Assembly (NCBI GenBank): GCA_003298465.1
Contig: QNGA01000010.1
Location: forward strand, 62,001-126,000
Length of the DNA: 64,000 bases
Source of the DNA: a halophilic archaeon
GTDB lineage: Archaea > Halobacteriota > Halobacteria > Halobacteriales > Haladaptataceae
Direction of reading: 5' to 3'
This document shows positions 34,176-43,015 of this stretch, one piece after another (position 1 is the stretch's first letter; the number at the start of each line of letters is the position of its first letter). The notes below the pieces were generated by a model. The model had not been told where the DNA came from. It worked only from the letters and a program-made list of their open reading frames with translations, and made no database searches. The position numbers and the translations under genes are program-made.

Positions 34176-35009
34176 CTATCCGTCGAAGTTCTGTGCGACG
34201 GTGTCCATCTCCTCGAACTCGACGTCGTCTTTCGTTTGCATGTGTTGGACGAGTTGCTCCAGTCGCTGGAGTCGGTGCGCCTGGCCGATTACCTGGGGGT
34301 GCATCGTGAGGATGAACACGCCGTCGTCGACGTGGTCGTACATCCAGTCGAACTGGTCGTACCAGCGCTGGAAGATCGAATCTTCGCTGGCGTACCCCAT
34401 CCGGTGTGGGCGGGACCACGTGAACGTCAACGGTGGCCAGTCGTCGCGCTGCCACGAGACGGGGAGTTCCACGAGGTCGGTCGGCTCTCCGCGGTCGTAG
34501 GGACCGTCTTCCGGCGCGCTCCAGTCCCCGTAGACGTAGTGCGGTCTGAAATCGGACGCCATCTTGCTCGAATCCCACTCGAACCCGAGGTCCTGCAGGA
34601 TGTCGAGCGTGTGCTGGGAGAAGTCCCAGGCCGGCGAGCGATAGCCGGTCGGTTCCTGCCCGGTGACGTCCTGGATGCTCTCGATGCCGCGTTCGATGTC
34701 GGCCTGTTCGTCCTCCTTGCTCTCGAACGTCGCCGGACCGGTGTGACTCCACCCGTGGTGCTGGATGTCGTACCCCCGGTCCCACACCTCGCCGCAGATC
34801 TCCTCGAAGCTGTCGATCGTATGACCGGGGATGAACCAGGTCGCGGGAACGTCGTACTCGTCGTGGAGGTCGAGCAATCGAGGAGCGGCTACGTCCGCCC
34901 CGAACACGCCGCGCGAGTGTCTCGTCGGCATCTCCCAGGAGTCGTACGACCAGAGCCACGTCGATACCGCGTCGAAGTCGTATGAGAGACAGACGGTGGC
35001 GCCCGTCAT
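34176..35009 (-). CDS. NodB-type polysaccharide deacetylase / amidohydrolase
   Basis: A 277-residue single NodB-homology domain. Motif 1 is SYDFDAVS (catalytic Asp), motif 2 the metal-binding HHGWSHT, motif 3 YRSPAWDFS, and the last block ILTMHPQVIG contains the catalytic His. The metal-dependent fold removes acyl or formyl groups from amines or opens cyclic amides, as in PuuE allantoinase relatives. There is no signal peptide, so it acts in the cytosol, which argues against cell-wall work. Being next to a Pot-type permease, it may process an imported N-acyl amine (inference). TATA-like CCTTATCCCC lies about 26 bp upstream. Confidence 0.85.
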   Translation of the reverse strand: MTGATVCLSYDFDAVSTWLWSYDSWEMPTRHSRGVFGADVAAPRLLDLHDEYDVPATWFIPGHTIDSFEEICGEVWDRGYDIQHHGWSHTGPATFESKEDEQADIERGIESIQDVTGQEPTGYRSPAWDFSQHTLDILQDLGFEWDSSKMASDFRPHYVYGDWSAPEDGPYDRGEPTDLVELPVSWQRDDWPPLTFTWSRPHRMGYASEDSIFQRWYDQFDWMYDHVDDGVFILTMHPQVIGQAHRLQRLEQLVQHMQTKDDVEFEEMDTVAQNFDG

Positions 35010-35174
35010 ACGTTACCGCACATCGCGATAGGGGATAAGGATATCATAAAATGTCGGGGAGGACCGCGGGTCATGCATCCCGCAATCGGCGCTGAAGTAC
35101 CGTCTGGACGCGTCGAACCGAAGACAACAGGACGGAGGTCGGTGGAGCCGACGCGAGACGGTCGCCGGAATCGC

Positions 35175-36908
35175 TCACCCGTCCGTGGAGTCCGTGCGTC
35201 GAGAGCCGGGAGTGTCGTACAACGCCTCGCCCGGACTCGCTCCTTCCTCACCGCGTTCGGCGTCGATGGCGTCGTCGATCGTGAGGAGTAGCTGGCTCAC
35301 CTCGGTCGCACAGACGTACTGCTCCCGACGGTACGCGACGGGGTCGAGAACGCCGGCGTCCACGGTGTCCTCTATCGTTCCGTCCGGTAGCACTAACCCG
35401 GCCCGTTCGGAGTCGGTCTCGTGGGCTGCCCGGAGGTCCGCGAGCGTCGTCACCGGGTCACGGCCCCCGTTCCTGGCCAGCGTCGTCACGATTCGGTCCA
35501 CCGCATCGGCGTACGCCTCGATGGCGAGTTGCTCGCGCGTGTCCGTAGACCGCGCGGTGGTTCGAAGTGCCCGTGCGATACGCAGTTCCGTCGTCCCGCC
35601 CCCGGGAACGACGCCGGGACGACGTCGACCGAATCCCCGAGCGGCGGCGACTGCGGCCGCGGCTTTCCGGACCTGTCGTGCCATCTGGTCTCCCGGCTGT
35701 CCAGAGACGCCGGTGAGTACGGCCGTCACGGTCTCCGGAGCGTCGCATTCGTCGAACACCAGGATGCGCCGTCGTTTGCGGCGATGTTTGCGTCGTCCGA
35801 TTCGCTGCTCCTCGACGACGCCCGCGTGGCCGAGATCCGCCGCCGTCGCGTCGTCGAGTTTGATTATCGCGGTCGCCCCCGTCCCGCGACAGACGTGCGA
35901 GAAATCGAGGCTCGTAACGCCACGTACCCCGAGAACGCCCGCGTCGACGAGAAGCCGGAGATAGTGGCGGTCGATTCCCGACCGCGTCACGACCACGTCG
36001 ACGCCGAGTTCGACCAGGTGGTCGACGACCTCGCGGCGGCGAGCGTGCTCCGCGTCGCCCAGCGCGGCCTCCGTCGCGACCGAGTCGACTCGAACGCCCG
36101 CCATCGACTCCGGTTCCCGAATCTGTAGCCCTCGATTGTCCTGCCCGCCGAGCGCCAACACCGTCGCGTCACGCTTCTCCCGTTCCATCTCGGGATGCGC
36201 TCGGCTGTAGCGGTCCAGCACTGCGCCGCGAACGAGTCTCGACTCGTCGATTCGCCCGTTCGAGAACCGTCGGACGGCGAACGTCGTCTCGTCCGGCGTT
36301 CCGACGGTCTCGACGGCGTCGACCGCGAGCGGGGCCCAGTCGTCCGCGAACGCTCCGACGTCGTTGCCCGTCATCGCCGTTCGGGCGACGGCGCTGGCGG
36401 CGGCGGTCGAGTCCGGGAACGCGGAGAGGCTTCGGGTCGCGTCGTCCAGGACGTCCGCGACGACGCCGAGGGCAGTCTCGTAGCCCATGCTGACGGTCGT
36501 CGGGTGGAGTCCCTTCTCGAGCAACGTCGCCGCCTCGTCGAGCAGCGCGGCGCCGAGGACGACGGTCGTCGTGATTCCGTCCGGAACCCGTTCCCCCTCG
36601 ACGTCGGTATCGCCGGGGCGTTCGGGGCCGACGACGCGCAACAGAACGGGTGCGATCGGATGTTCGAGCGGGAGTTCTTCGAGGATGGTCGCGCCGTCGC
36701 TCGCGACGACGTACTCGTCGGTGCCGGGGATGCCCCGGTCGGCGTCGCCGCTTCGCGTTTCGAGTTGCGACAGGACGAGCGTGTCCTGCGGCGTCGGGCC
36801 GAGCGTCGTGCGAAGGATCTCCGCGATGGCTCCTACGGCGGTGATGTTCGCCTGTGGAAACCGGGGCGCCGGTTCGGACCGCGAGCGTCTCGCGTCTCGT
36901 CCTCCCAT
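35175..36908 (-). CDS. Divergent thermosome (TCP-1/Cpn60 group II) homologue
   Basis: A 577-residue protein alignable to thermosome subunits end to end. Kept landmarks are TTLGPTPQDTLVL (usual GPKGMDKMLV), SDGATILEEL, PDGITTTVVLGAALL (usual GDGTTTAVVLAGELL, with the catalytic Asp kept), GNDVG, a GGGTTELRIARAL segment and DAGVLDPVAYRREQ near the end. Several otherwise near-invariant positions differ, and there is a basic insert (RIGRRKHRRKRRR, about residues 370-382) in the apical domain. It is therefore not a housekeeping subunit. It sits 77 bp from the asparaginase within a Pot transporter locus; it may be a specialised chaperonin or a retired paralogue. Confidence 0.85.
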   Translation of the reverse strand: MGGRDARRSRSEPAPRFPQANITAVGAIAEILRTTLGPTPQDTLVLSQLETRSGDADRGIPGTDEYVVASDGATILEELPLEHPIAPVLLRVVGPERPGDTDVEGERVPDGITTTVVLGAALLDEAATLLEKGLHPTTVSMGYETALGVVADVLDDATRSLSAFPDSTAAASAVARTAMTGNDVGAFADDWAPLAVDAVETVGTPDETTFAVRRFSNGRIDESRLVRGAVLDRYSRAHPEMEREKRDATVLALGGQDNRGLQIREPESMAGVRVDSVATEAALGDAEHARRREVVDHLVELGVDVVVTRSGIDRHYLRLLVDAGVLGVRGVTSLDFSHVCRGTGATAIIKLDDATAADLGHAGVVEEQRIGRRKHRRKRRRILVFDECDAPETVTAVLTGVSGQPGDQMARQVRKAAAAVAAARGFGRRRPGVVPGGGTTELRIARALRTTARSTDTREQLAIEAYADAVDRIVTTLARNGGRDPVTTLADLRAAHETDSERAGLVLPDGTIEDTVDAGVLDPVAYRREQYVCATEVSQLLLTIDDAIDAERGEEGASPGEALYDTPGSRRTDSTDG

Positions 36909-36985
36909 CGGTCAGTTCCCCCCCAGCGTTACGGTGCTCCGTCGCTCGGCGGCGAACGTAGTACGGTCGGAGCGAGCGGCCACGG

Positions 36986-37957
36986 TCATTGGAACTGCTG
37001 GCGAACGCCGTCGATCCCGTCGTGCTGGTCGCGGGCCAGCATGAGCTTGATTCGAGCCTTGTGCGCCGGGAGGTCGCCCGCGAAGATGGCGCCGTGCTCG
37101 CGTAGCGTCTCACCGCCGCCGTCCCCGCCGTAAACCGGGGCGACGCTGCCGGCCGGACACCGCGACGCGACGACGACCGGCGTTCCCGCGTCGACGACGT
37201 CCGCGATAGCTCTCCCGAGCGGTGCCGTCGTGTTTCCGAGGCCGGTCGCTTCGACGACGATTCCGTCGACGCCTCTGTCCTGGGCGGCCCTCAACGCCGC
37301 GTCGTCGACGCCGAGGTCCGAGGTGACGACGGCCACCCGGGCGTCGGGGTCGAGGACGGGGATGTGGTCGGCGTAGCTGCCCGGCTGTCGGAAGTGGCGA
37401 ATCGAGTCGCGCGTGGTGACCGCCACCGGCCCCGTTTCGGGGGACTGGAACGTATCGAGGGCGCTCGTGTGCATCTTCCGGACGTCGCGGGCGGCATGTA
37501 CCTGCTGGTCGAACGCGACGTACACGCCGCCCGTCGTCCGGAACCGGTCGTCGGTAGCGACGCGGACGGCGGTGCGGAGGTTGGCCGGTCCGTCGGGGCT
37601 CAGCTCGTCGGGACGGCGTTGCGCCCCGGTGAAGACTATCGGCGCGTCGATGTCGAGCGCGAGGTCGAGGTAGTACGCGGACGACTCCATCGTGTCCGTC
37701 CCGTGGGTGACGACGACGCCGTCCGCCCCGTCGTCGACGGCCTGCCGCGCTCGTCGGCCGATGGTCGCGACGGTGTCGACGTCGAGTTCGAAGCTGGGGA
37801 CCTGCGCGACCTGTTCGACGTCGAGTTCGGCGAGCGCGTCGAGGCCGGGGACGGCGTCGAGCAGCGCCGCACCCCGTTCGGTCGGGGATGCACCGCCTTC
37901 GTCCCGGGTACTCGCGATGGTGCCCCCTGTTCCGAGCACCCTGATTACGGGCGTCAT
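36986..37957 (-). CDS. L-asparaginase (type I/II)
   Basis: A 323-residue asparaginase. Active-site motif 1 is LGTGGTIAST (first catalytic Thr) and motif 2 VVTHGTDTMESS (second Thr, with Asp). The C-terminal GIVVEATGLGNT and VVVASRCPAG blocks are typical. It hydrolyses L-asparagine to aspartate and ammonia; some relatives act on other amides. No signal peptide, so cytosolic. TATA-like GGATAAAC lies about 35 bp upstream (near 37988-37997). It is divergent from the transporter binding protein. Confidence 0.92.
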   Translation of the reverse strand: MTPVIRVLGTGGTIASTRDEGGASPTERGAALLDAVPGLDALAELDVEQVAQVPSFELDVDTVATIGRRARQAVDDGADGVVVTHGTDTMESSAYYLDLALDIDAPIVFTGAQRRPDELSPDGPANLRTAVRVATDDRFRTTGGVYVAFDQQVHAARDVRKMHTSALDTFQSPETGPVAVTTRDSIRHFRQPGSYADHIPVLDPDARVAVVTSDLGVDDAALRAAQDRGVDGIVVEATGLGNTTAPLGRAIADVVDAGTPVVVASRCPAGSVAPVYGGDGGGETLREHGAIFAGDLPAHKARIKLMLARDQHDGIDGVRQQFQ

Positions 37958-38153
37958 GGAACGGGGTACGGGACTCTCCGGTAAGTGAGTTTATCCGGTT
38001 ACGAGACACGATCGGGATATTTTTGCTCGTACGGCCGTTCGACACACGATATCCGCGATTAACTGCCGTCCGATTCGAGCTATTTGAAACGCGCGTCTCG
38101 CAGCATCCGACATCAATCATGATTACGGATGGGGTCGGACGTTCACACGTACC

Positions 38154-39533
38154 ATGGGAGACCCCTTAACGAGACGCAATTTCATGAAGTACGCGGGGTC
38201 GGCGTCGGCCGGTCTGGCGGTCGCCGACGGCGCCGCCGCCGACGCGGACGCCAACCGCGCACGGAGCCAGGACGGTCTCCAGAACGGGCAGCGGCCGGTC
38301 CAATGGGCGAGCACCGCCTACGCGGCACGCGACGGCCAGAGCCAGAAGTTCGAGGAGATGACCGACATCCCGCTCAACCGGACGATCGGCGACCTTCCGA
38401 CGACCCAGCAGCGGATCCTCGGCGGGGGCAACGAAACCTTCGACGCCGTTTCCGTCGACACCTCGAGCGCCGGCGCGCTCACGATGGACAACGACGTGAC
38501 CGCGGCCACTCCGACCTCCGCGCTCGACAAGTGGGACAGCGACGCCATCGCCGACCTGTTCACCAGTCCCGAGGAACGGCTGTCCGACCAGATCGGCGCA
38601 CAGGCGGAGACGCTCAGCCAGCAGCTCTGGATGGACGTGAACGACCAGCAACGGCTGCGCTTCCCGCCGACGATTTACAACTTCGACGCCATCGGCTACA
38701 ACCCGAAGTTCGTCGAACCCGGAAGCGTCTCGAAGTGGTCGGCGCTCTTCGACGACCAGTACAGCGGGCAGGTCCTGTACGACGCCATCGCCGCAATCGG
38801 GATTCCCGAAGCCCTCATGCACATGATGGACAACAACATGGTCCAGGGGGAAGTCGGCCAGCTCAACGACCCGACCAAAGACCAGCTCGACCAGGCCATC
38901 GACTTCCTCGTCAAGGAGAAAAAGAGCGGCCAGTTCCGCTCGACGTGGACCGCGTACGGGAACTCGGTGAACCTGATGGCGAGCGAAGAGGCGGTCATCG
39001 GCGACATCTGGCAGCCGGCCGCACTGGACGTGCGGCGCTCCGGGACGCCCTGCAAGTACGCGACGATGAGCGAAGGCGTCCAGGGCTACCGCTTCTGGTA
39101 CGCCGGCATCATCCCGACCAAACCCGGCGCCCAACAGCGGAACAACGTCGACGAGGTCAACACCCTCATCAACGACGTGCACTACGGCGCCTGGTTCCCG
39201 GGGTTCATCCAGGGGTGGGGCTACTCCGTCCCGCAGTACCCCAACACGGAACTCGTCCGTACCGGGTCGGACGACTCCGGACAGGGGATGGGGCCGGAGT
39301 ACTACGACTGGGCGTACCGCGGCGAGCGCACGTACCAGCCCGTGGAGAACCCCAACCTGTTCGACCCGCAGAGCTACGACTGGTCGATGGAGGAGGGGGA
39401 ACCCGACCAGAACGGCCAGCAGCGCGACTCCGGCCCGATCGAGGAGCGAATCGACCGCATCGGCTTCTTCCAAATCTGGCCGAGCAACGCCGACTACATG
39501 ATCGAACGCTGGCGGGACTTCACGAGCGCCTGA
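38154..39533 (+). CDS. Tat-exported ABC substrate-binding protein, PotD type
   Basis: A 459-residue extracellular solute-binding protein. A Tat signal (LTRRNFMKYAGSASAG) starts it; unusually there is no lipobox cysteine after the hydrophobic stretch, so anchoring is unclear. The mature part resembles spermidine/putrescine- or iron-type binding proteins (cluster D/F): TIYNFDAIGYNPKFVEP, then GDIWQPAALDV and RFWYAGIIPTKPG. It is followed after 19 bp by its permease. The ligand is not shown; polyamine-like is the default guess. Confidence 0.88.
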   Translation: MGDPLTRRNFMKYAGSASAGLAVADGAAADADANRARSQDGLQNGQRPVQWASTAYAARDGQSQKFEEMTDIPLNRTIGDLPTTQQRILGGGNETFDAVSVDTSSAGALTMDNDVTAATPTSALDKWDSDAIADLFTSPEERLSDQIGAQAETLSQQLWMDVNDQQRLRFPPTIYNFDAIGYNPKFVEPGSVSKWSALFDDQYSGQVLYDAIAAIGIPEALMHMMDNNMVQGEVGQLNDPTKDQLDQAIDFLVKEKKSGQFRSTWTAYGNSVNLMASEEAVIGDIWQPAALDVRRSGTPCKYATMSEGVQGYRFWYAGIIPTKPGAQQRNNVDEVNTLINDVHYGAWFPGFIQGWGYSVPQYPNTELVRTGSDDSGQGMGPEYYDWAYRGERTYQPVENPNLFDPQSYDWSMEEGEPDQNGQQRDSGPIEERIDRIGFFQIWPSNADYMIERWRDFTSA

Positions 39534-39552
39534 CCGTCTCTCCCGTCTCGCC

Positions 39553-40425
39553 ATGTCACCGTCACTCCGCGCCCGGATTCGACAGGCCGAAACGTCGCTT
39601 CTCGTCGGGCCGACGCTCCTCTGGTTCACCGTCTTCCTCCTGTTTCCACTCGGCGTTATCCTCTACTACAGCTTCCTCACCTACTCGAGTTTCAGCGTCG
39701 TCCACGAGTTCACGCTCGAAGCCTGGCGGACGAGCGTCTTCGACGAGACCGTCTACGACGTCTTCGTCCGAACGCTCACCATCGGCGCGACCGTCACCGT
39801 CGTGACCCTCCTGTTCGGCTATCCCCTCGCGTACTTCCTCCGCTTCTACATGAGCCAGACGGGCGGCATCGTCCTGCTTCTGTTTCTCGTGATTCCGTTC
39901 TGGACCTCCGGCGTCATCCGGACGCTCGGCTGGTATCCGGTCCTCGGTCGAACCGGCGTCGTCAACAAACTCCTCGTCGGCAGCGGACTCCTTCAGGAAC
40001 CGCTCGGCTGGCTGTTGTTCTCCCCGTTCTCGCAGATCGTCGGGTATCTCCAGAACTACGTCGTCTTCATGGCCGCGCCCATCTACATCTCGCTCGCCCA
40101 GATCGACTCCGACCTCCTCGACGCGTCCGAGACGTTGCGCGGGAACCCGCTCGCCACGTTCCGCCACGTGACCTGGCCGCTGAGTCTCCCCGGCGTCGTC
40201 ATCGGCTCCATCTTCGTGTTCGTGCTCTCCATCGGGAACTTCACCGTCCCGCAGTTCCTGAGCGGCGGCGAAAGCACCATCACGACGCTGATCTACCTCT
40301 CCGTCAACTCCGGGCTCAACTATCCCGCCGCGTCCGCGCTCTCGATCGCCCTCCTCGTCGTCATCTTCGCGTTCGTCTACGGACTGACTCGCCTCGTCGA
40401 CATCACCGAGATCAGCCAGGGGTGA
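39553..40425 (+). CDS. ABC transporter permease, PotB type
   Basis: A 290-residue permease with about six transmembrane segments; the EAA loop is DASETLRGNPLATFRHVTWPLSLPG. It pairs with the PotC-type permease encoded at 33230-34096. It follows the binding protein gene by 19 bp and ends tail to tail with the ATPase gene (77 bp apart). Confidence 0.9.
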   Translation: MSPSLRARIRQAETSLLVGPTLLWFTVFLLFPLGVILYYSFLTYSSFSVVHEFTLEAWRTSVFDETVYDVFVRTLTIGATVTVVTLLFGYPLAYFLRFYMSQTGGIVLLLFLVIPFWTSGVIRTLGWYPVLGRTGVVNKLLVGSGLLQEPLGWLLFSPFSQIVGYLQNYVVFMAAPIYISLAQIDSDLLDASETLRGNPLATFRHVTWPLSLPGVVIGSIFVFVLSIGNFTVPQFLSGGESTITTLIYLSVNSGLNYPAASALSIALLVVIFAFVYGLTRLVDITEISQG

Positions 40426-40501
40426 CCCCGCCGGTCGAAACGGCCCGCCCGTCGCTATCGCGCGGGGCCGCCCGTAACGACGGCGACGACGGGTCGGCCG
40501 G

Positions 40502-41713
40502 TCACTCGCCGAGGATGTCCTTCCGGAGGTCCACGTCGGGGACGACGCTCGTCTCCTCCAGCAGGAGCCCGTCGCCGGCGTCCCACCCGACGGTCACGGT
40601 ATCCCCGTCGACGTCGACCCGTTCCGGAATCTTGACCTGAACTTCCATCTCCGGTCCGCCCTCGCTGCGGGCCTCGAGAACGAGTCGGGTCCCTCGACTC
40701 GGCTGTCGGATGACGTCCACGACCGAACACGCGAGCGTATTGTCGGCGTTCGAATCGAGCCGGAGCGCCTGCGGTCGCACGACGAACGGGAGTTTTTGGT
40801 CGAGGAGGTCACCGGCGTCGGACCGGACCGTGCGTGCGCTCACGGTGAACTCACCGAACGGCGTCTCGACGTCCACGGTTGCGGCGTCGGGTGAGACGTC
40901 CGTGACGCGACCCGTGAAGATGTTCGAGTCGCCGACGAAGGCGGCGACGAACGCCGTCGCGGGACGGTTGTAGACCGCCGAGACCGACCCCGACTGTTCG
41001 ATACGGCCCTCGTGCATGACGACGATCTGGTCGGCGAGCCGCATCGCCTGGGACTGGTCGTGCGTGACGTACACGAACGTCGTGTCCAGTTCGCGGTGGA
41101 TCCGCAGCAGTTCGCGTTCCATCCGCTTTTGCATCTTGTAGTCGAGGTCGCCCAGCGGCTCGTCCAGCAGCAACAGCTTCGGTTCGAGGACGAGACTCCG
41201 AGCGAGCGCGACGCGTTGCTTCTGCCCCGCGGACAGCGATTCCGGCGAACTGTCGCGAAGGGCCGTCAGCTGCATCAACTCGAGCACGTCCTCGACGCGG
41301 TCGTCGCTGGTCGCGCGGTCGGCCCGCGTCCGTTCCAGCCCGTACCGGACGTTGTCCTCGACGGAGAGGTGGGGAAACAGCTGGAAGTCCTGGAAGACGA
41401 GTCCGATGTCGCGCCGGTACGTCGGGACGTCCGTGACGTCCGTGTCGCCGAGGACGATCTCCCCCTCGGTCGGCTCGACCTTCCCGATGATCGAGTGGAG
41501 CGTCGTCGACTTTCCGCAGCCGCTCGGCCCGATCAACACGCAGAAGTCGCCCGCCGCGACGCTGAAGTCGATGTCGTCGACGGCGAGCGTTCCGTCGTCG
41601 TAGATCTTCGTCAGGCCCCGGACCCGGAGGACGTCCGGCCGCGTTCCGCCCGTGGTCGAGTCGCCCGGACAGGAGGACCGCGGAACCCCCTCTTCTCGCG
41701 GCGTGTCGGCCAC
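40502..41713 (-). CDS. ABC transporter ATPase, PotA type (first of two)
   Basis: A 403-residue ATPase with a GTG start at 41713. Walker A GPSGCGKST, Q-loop FQDFQLF, signature LSAGQKQRVALARSL (Ala in place of the second Gly of LSGGQ), Walker B LLLLDEPLGDLD and the switch His in VTHDQ are complete. The C-terminal 130 residues form a TOBE-type regulatory domain. It lies 3 bp after the stop of a second, similar ATPase. The two may form a heterodimer serving the two permeases. Confidence 0.9.
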   Translation of the reverse strand: MADTPREEGVPRSSCPGDSTTGGTRPDVLRVRGLTKIYDDGTLAVDDIDFSVAAGDFCVLIGPSGCGKSTTLHSIIGKVEPTEGEIVLGDTDVTDVPTYRRDIGLVFQDFQLFPHLSVEDNVRYGLERTRADRATSDDRVEDVLELMQLTALRDSSPESLSAGQKQRVALARSLVLEPKLLLLDEPLGDLDYKMQKRMERELLRIHRELDTTFVYVTHDQSQAMRLADQIVVMHEGRIEQSGSVSAVYNRPATAFVAAFVGDSNIFTGRVTDVSPDAATVDVETPFGEFTVSARTVRSDAGDLLDQKLPFVVRPQALRLDSNADNTLACSVVDVIRQPSRGTRLVLEARSEGGPEMEVQVKIPERVDVDGDTVTVGWDAGDGLLLEETSVVPDVDLRKDILGE

Positions 41714-41716
41714 GGG

Positions 41717-42850
41717 TCAGAGCACCTCCAGGTCGTCGATGGTCGTCGTTTCCGTCACGCTGACGGTGTCGAAGTAGACGGCGTCCGTCGCGTCCCAGCC
41801 GACGGTAACGGACTCGTGGAGATCGCCAGCGGTCGCCTCCCCCGGCTCGACGACGGTCAGCGATCGTCGAGTCCCGTCTCTCGCCGGTACGGCCACCGTG
41901 AACTCCGTTCGTTCGCCGGTGTACGTCCGTCCTTCGAGTGTTCCCTCGAACGCGTTGGCCTTCGTAGATGCGCCGAGAACCGCGTTCTCCGGGCGGACGA
42001 TGGTCACCGACTCGTCGGGGAGCGACTTCGAGCGTCCCGTCGTCGTCGCCGTCATCTCGCCCACGTCCGTCTCGACGGTGACCGTCTCGCCGTTCCGATT
42101 CCGTAGCTGGCTCCGGAAGAGGTTCGAATCACCGACGAACCGACCGACGAACGCGGTGGCCGGCCGGTCGTACACCTCCGTCGGCGCGCCTACTTGCTCG
42201 ATCTGGCCGTCGTTCATCACGACGAGCGTATCGGCGAGTTCGAGCGCCTGCTCCTGGTTGTGCGTGACGTAGACGTACGTGCTTCCCGAGTCCGCGTGCA
42301 GTCGACGGAGTTCGAGTTCCATCCGCTTCTGGAGTTTGTAGTCCAGATCCGCGAGCGGGTCGTCCAGCAGCATCGTCTCGCAGTCGCGTACCAGTTGGCG
42401 GGCGAGTTCCACCCGTTGTTGCTGGCCGCCGCTCAGTTCGCTCGGAGTGTCGTCTCTTGTCTCGGCGATGGCGAGCAACTCCAGCATCGAATCGACGCGG
42501 TCGTCGATGGCCTCCGAGGCGAGATCGCCCCGCTGTTCGAGGCCGAACGCGACGTTCTCGGCCACGGTCTTGTGCGGAAAGAGCGTGTTCTCGAACTCCT
42601 GGAAGACGAAGCCCACGTCCGTCTCTCGAATCGGCATCGTCGTCACGTCGCGTCCGTCGAGTTCGACGTGGCCGGCGTCGATGTCGTGCAGGCCAGCGAT
42701 ACACTTCAGCAGGGTGCTCTTCCCGCAACCGCTCGGACCGACGACGACGCAGAACTCGCCCGGGTCGACCGTGAGGTCGACGTCGGTGAGCACCGACTCG
42801 CGACCGAACGTCTTCGAGAGATTACTGACGGCGATACCGTGTGTGGCCAT
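41717..42850 (-). CDS. ABC transporter ATPase, PotA type (second of two)
   Basis: A 377-residue ATPase paralogous to its downstream neighbour: Walker A GPSGCGKST, LSGGQQQRVELARQL, then MLLDDPLADLDYKLQKRM. Walker B ends D-D-P where D-E-P is usual, so the catalytic Glu after the Walker B Asp is replaced by Asp. A TOBE-like domain follows. With a degenerate catalytic Glu here and a weakened signature in its partner, an asymmetric ATPase pair is possible. First gene of the two-gene unit. Confidence 0.9.
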   Translation of the reverse strand: MATHGIAVSNLSKTFGRESVLTDVDLTVDPGEFCVVVGPSGCGKSTLLKCIAGLHDIDAGHVELDGRDVTTMPIRETDVGFVFQEFENTLFPHKTVAENVAFGLEQRGDLASEAIDDRVDSMLELLAIAETRDDTPSELSGGQQQRVELARQLVRDCETMLLDDPLADLDYKLQKRMELELRRLHADSGSTYVYVTHNQEQALELADTLVVMNDGQIEQVGAPTEVYDRPATAFVGRFVGDSNLFRSQLRNRNGETVTVETDVGEMTATTTGRSKSLPDESVTIVRPENAVLGASTKANAFEGTLEGRTYTGERTEFTVAVPARDGTRRSLTVVEPGEATAGDLHESVTVGWDATDAVYFDTVSVTETTTIDDLEVL

Positions 42851-43015
42851 CCCTCCCCACCTGACTACCTAGCTATCGTTCGTGATAGAGAAAAGGATTG
42901 CCCAACTCGGTGAGCTACCAGGGACGTTCCCGATGTCGCCGACCGCTCGAAAAAGACCCGGGCAGGGAGACGAGGTTACCCTGACCGAGACGCGCCCGAG
43001 CCGGATGGCGAGTCC

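Noticed and set aside
35421..37133. Long plus-strand frames opposite the thermosome-like gene
   Set aside because: No protein family character, Arg/Val-rich; the minus-strand gene aligns with chaperonins.
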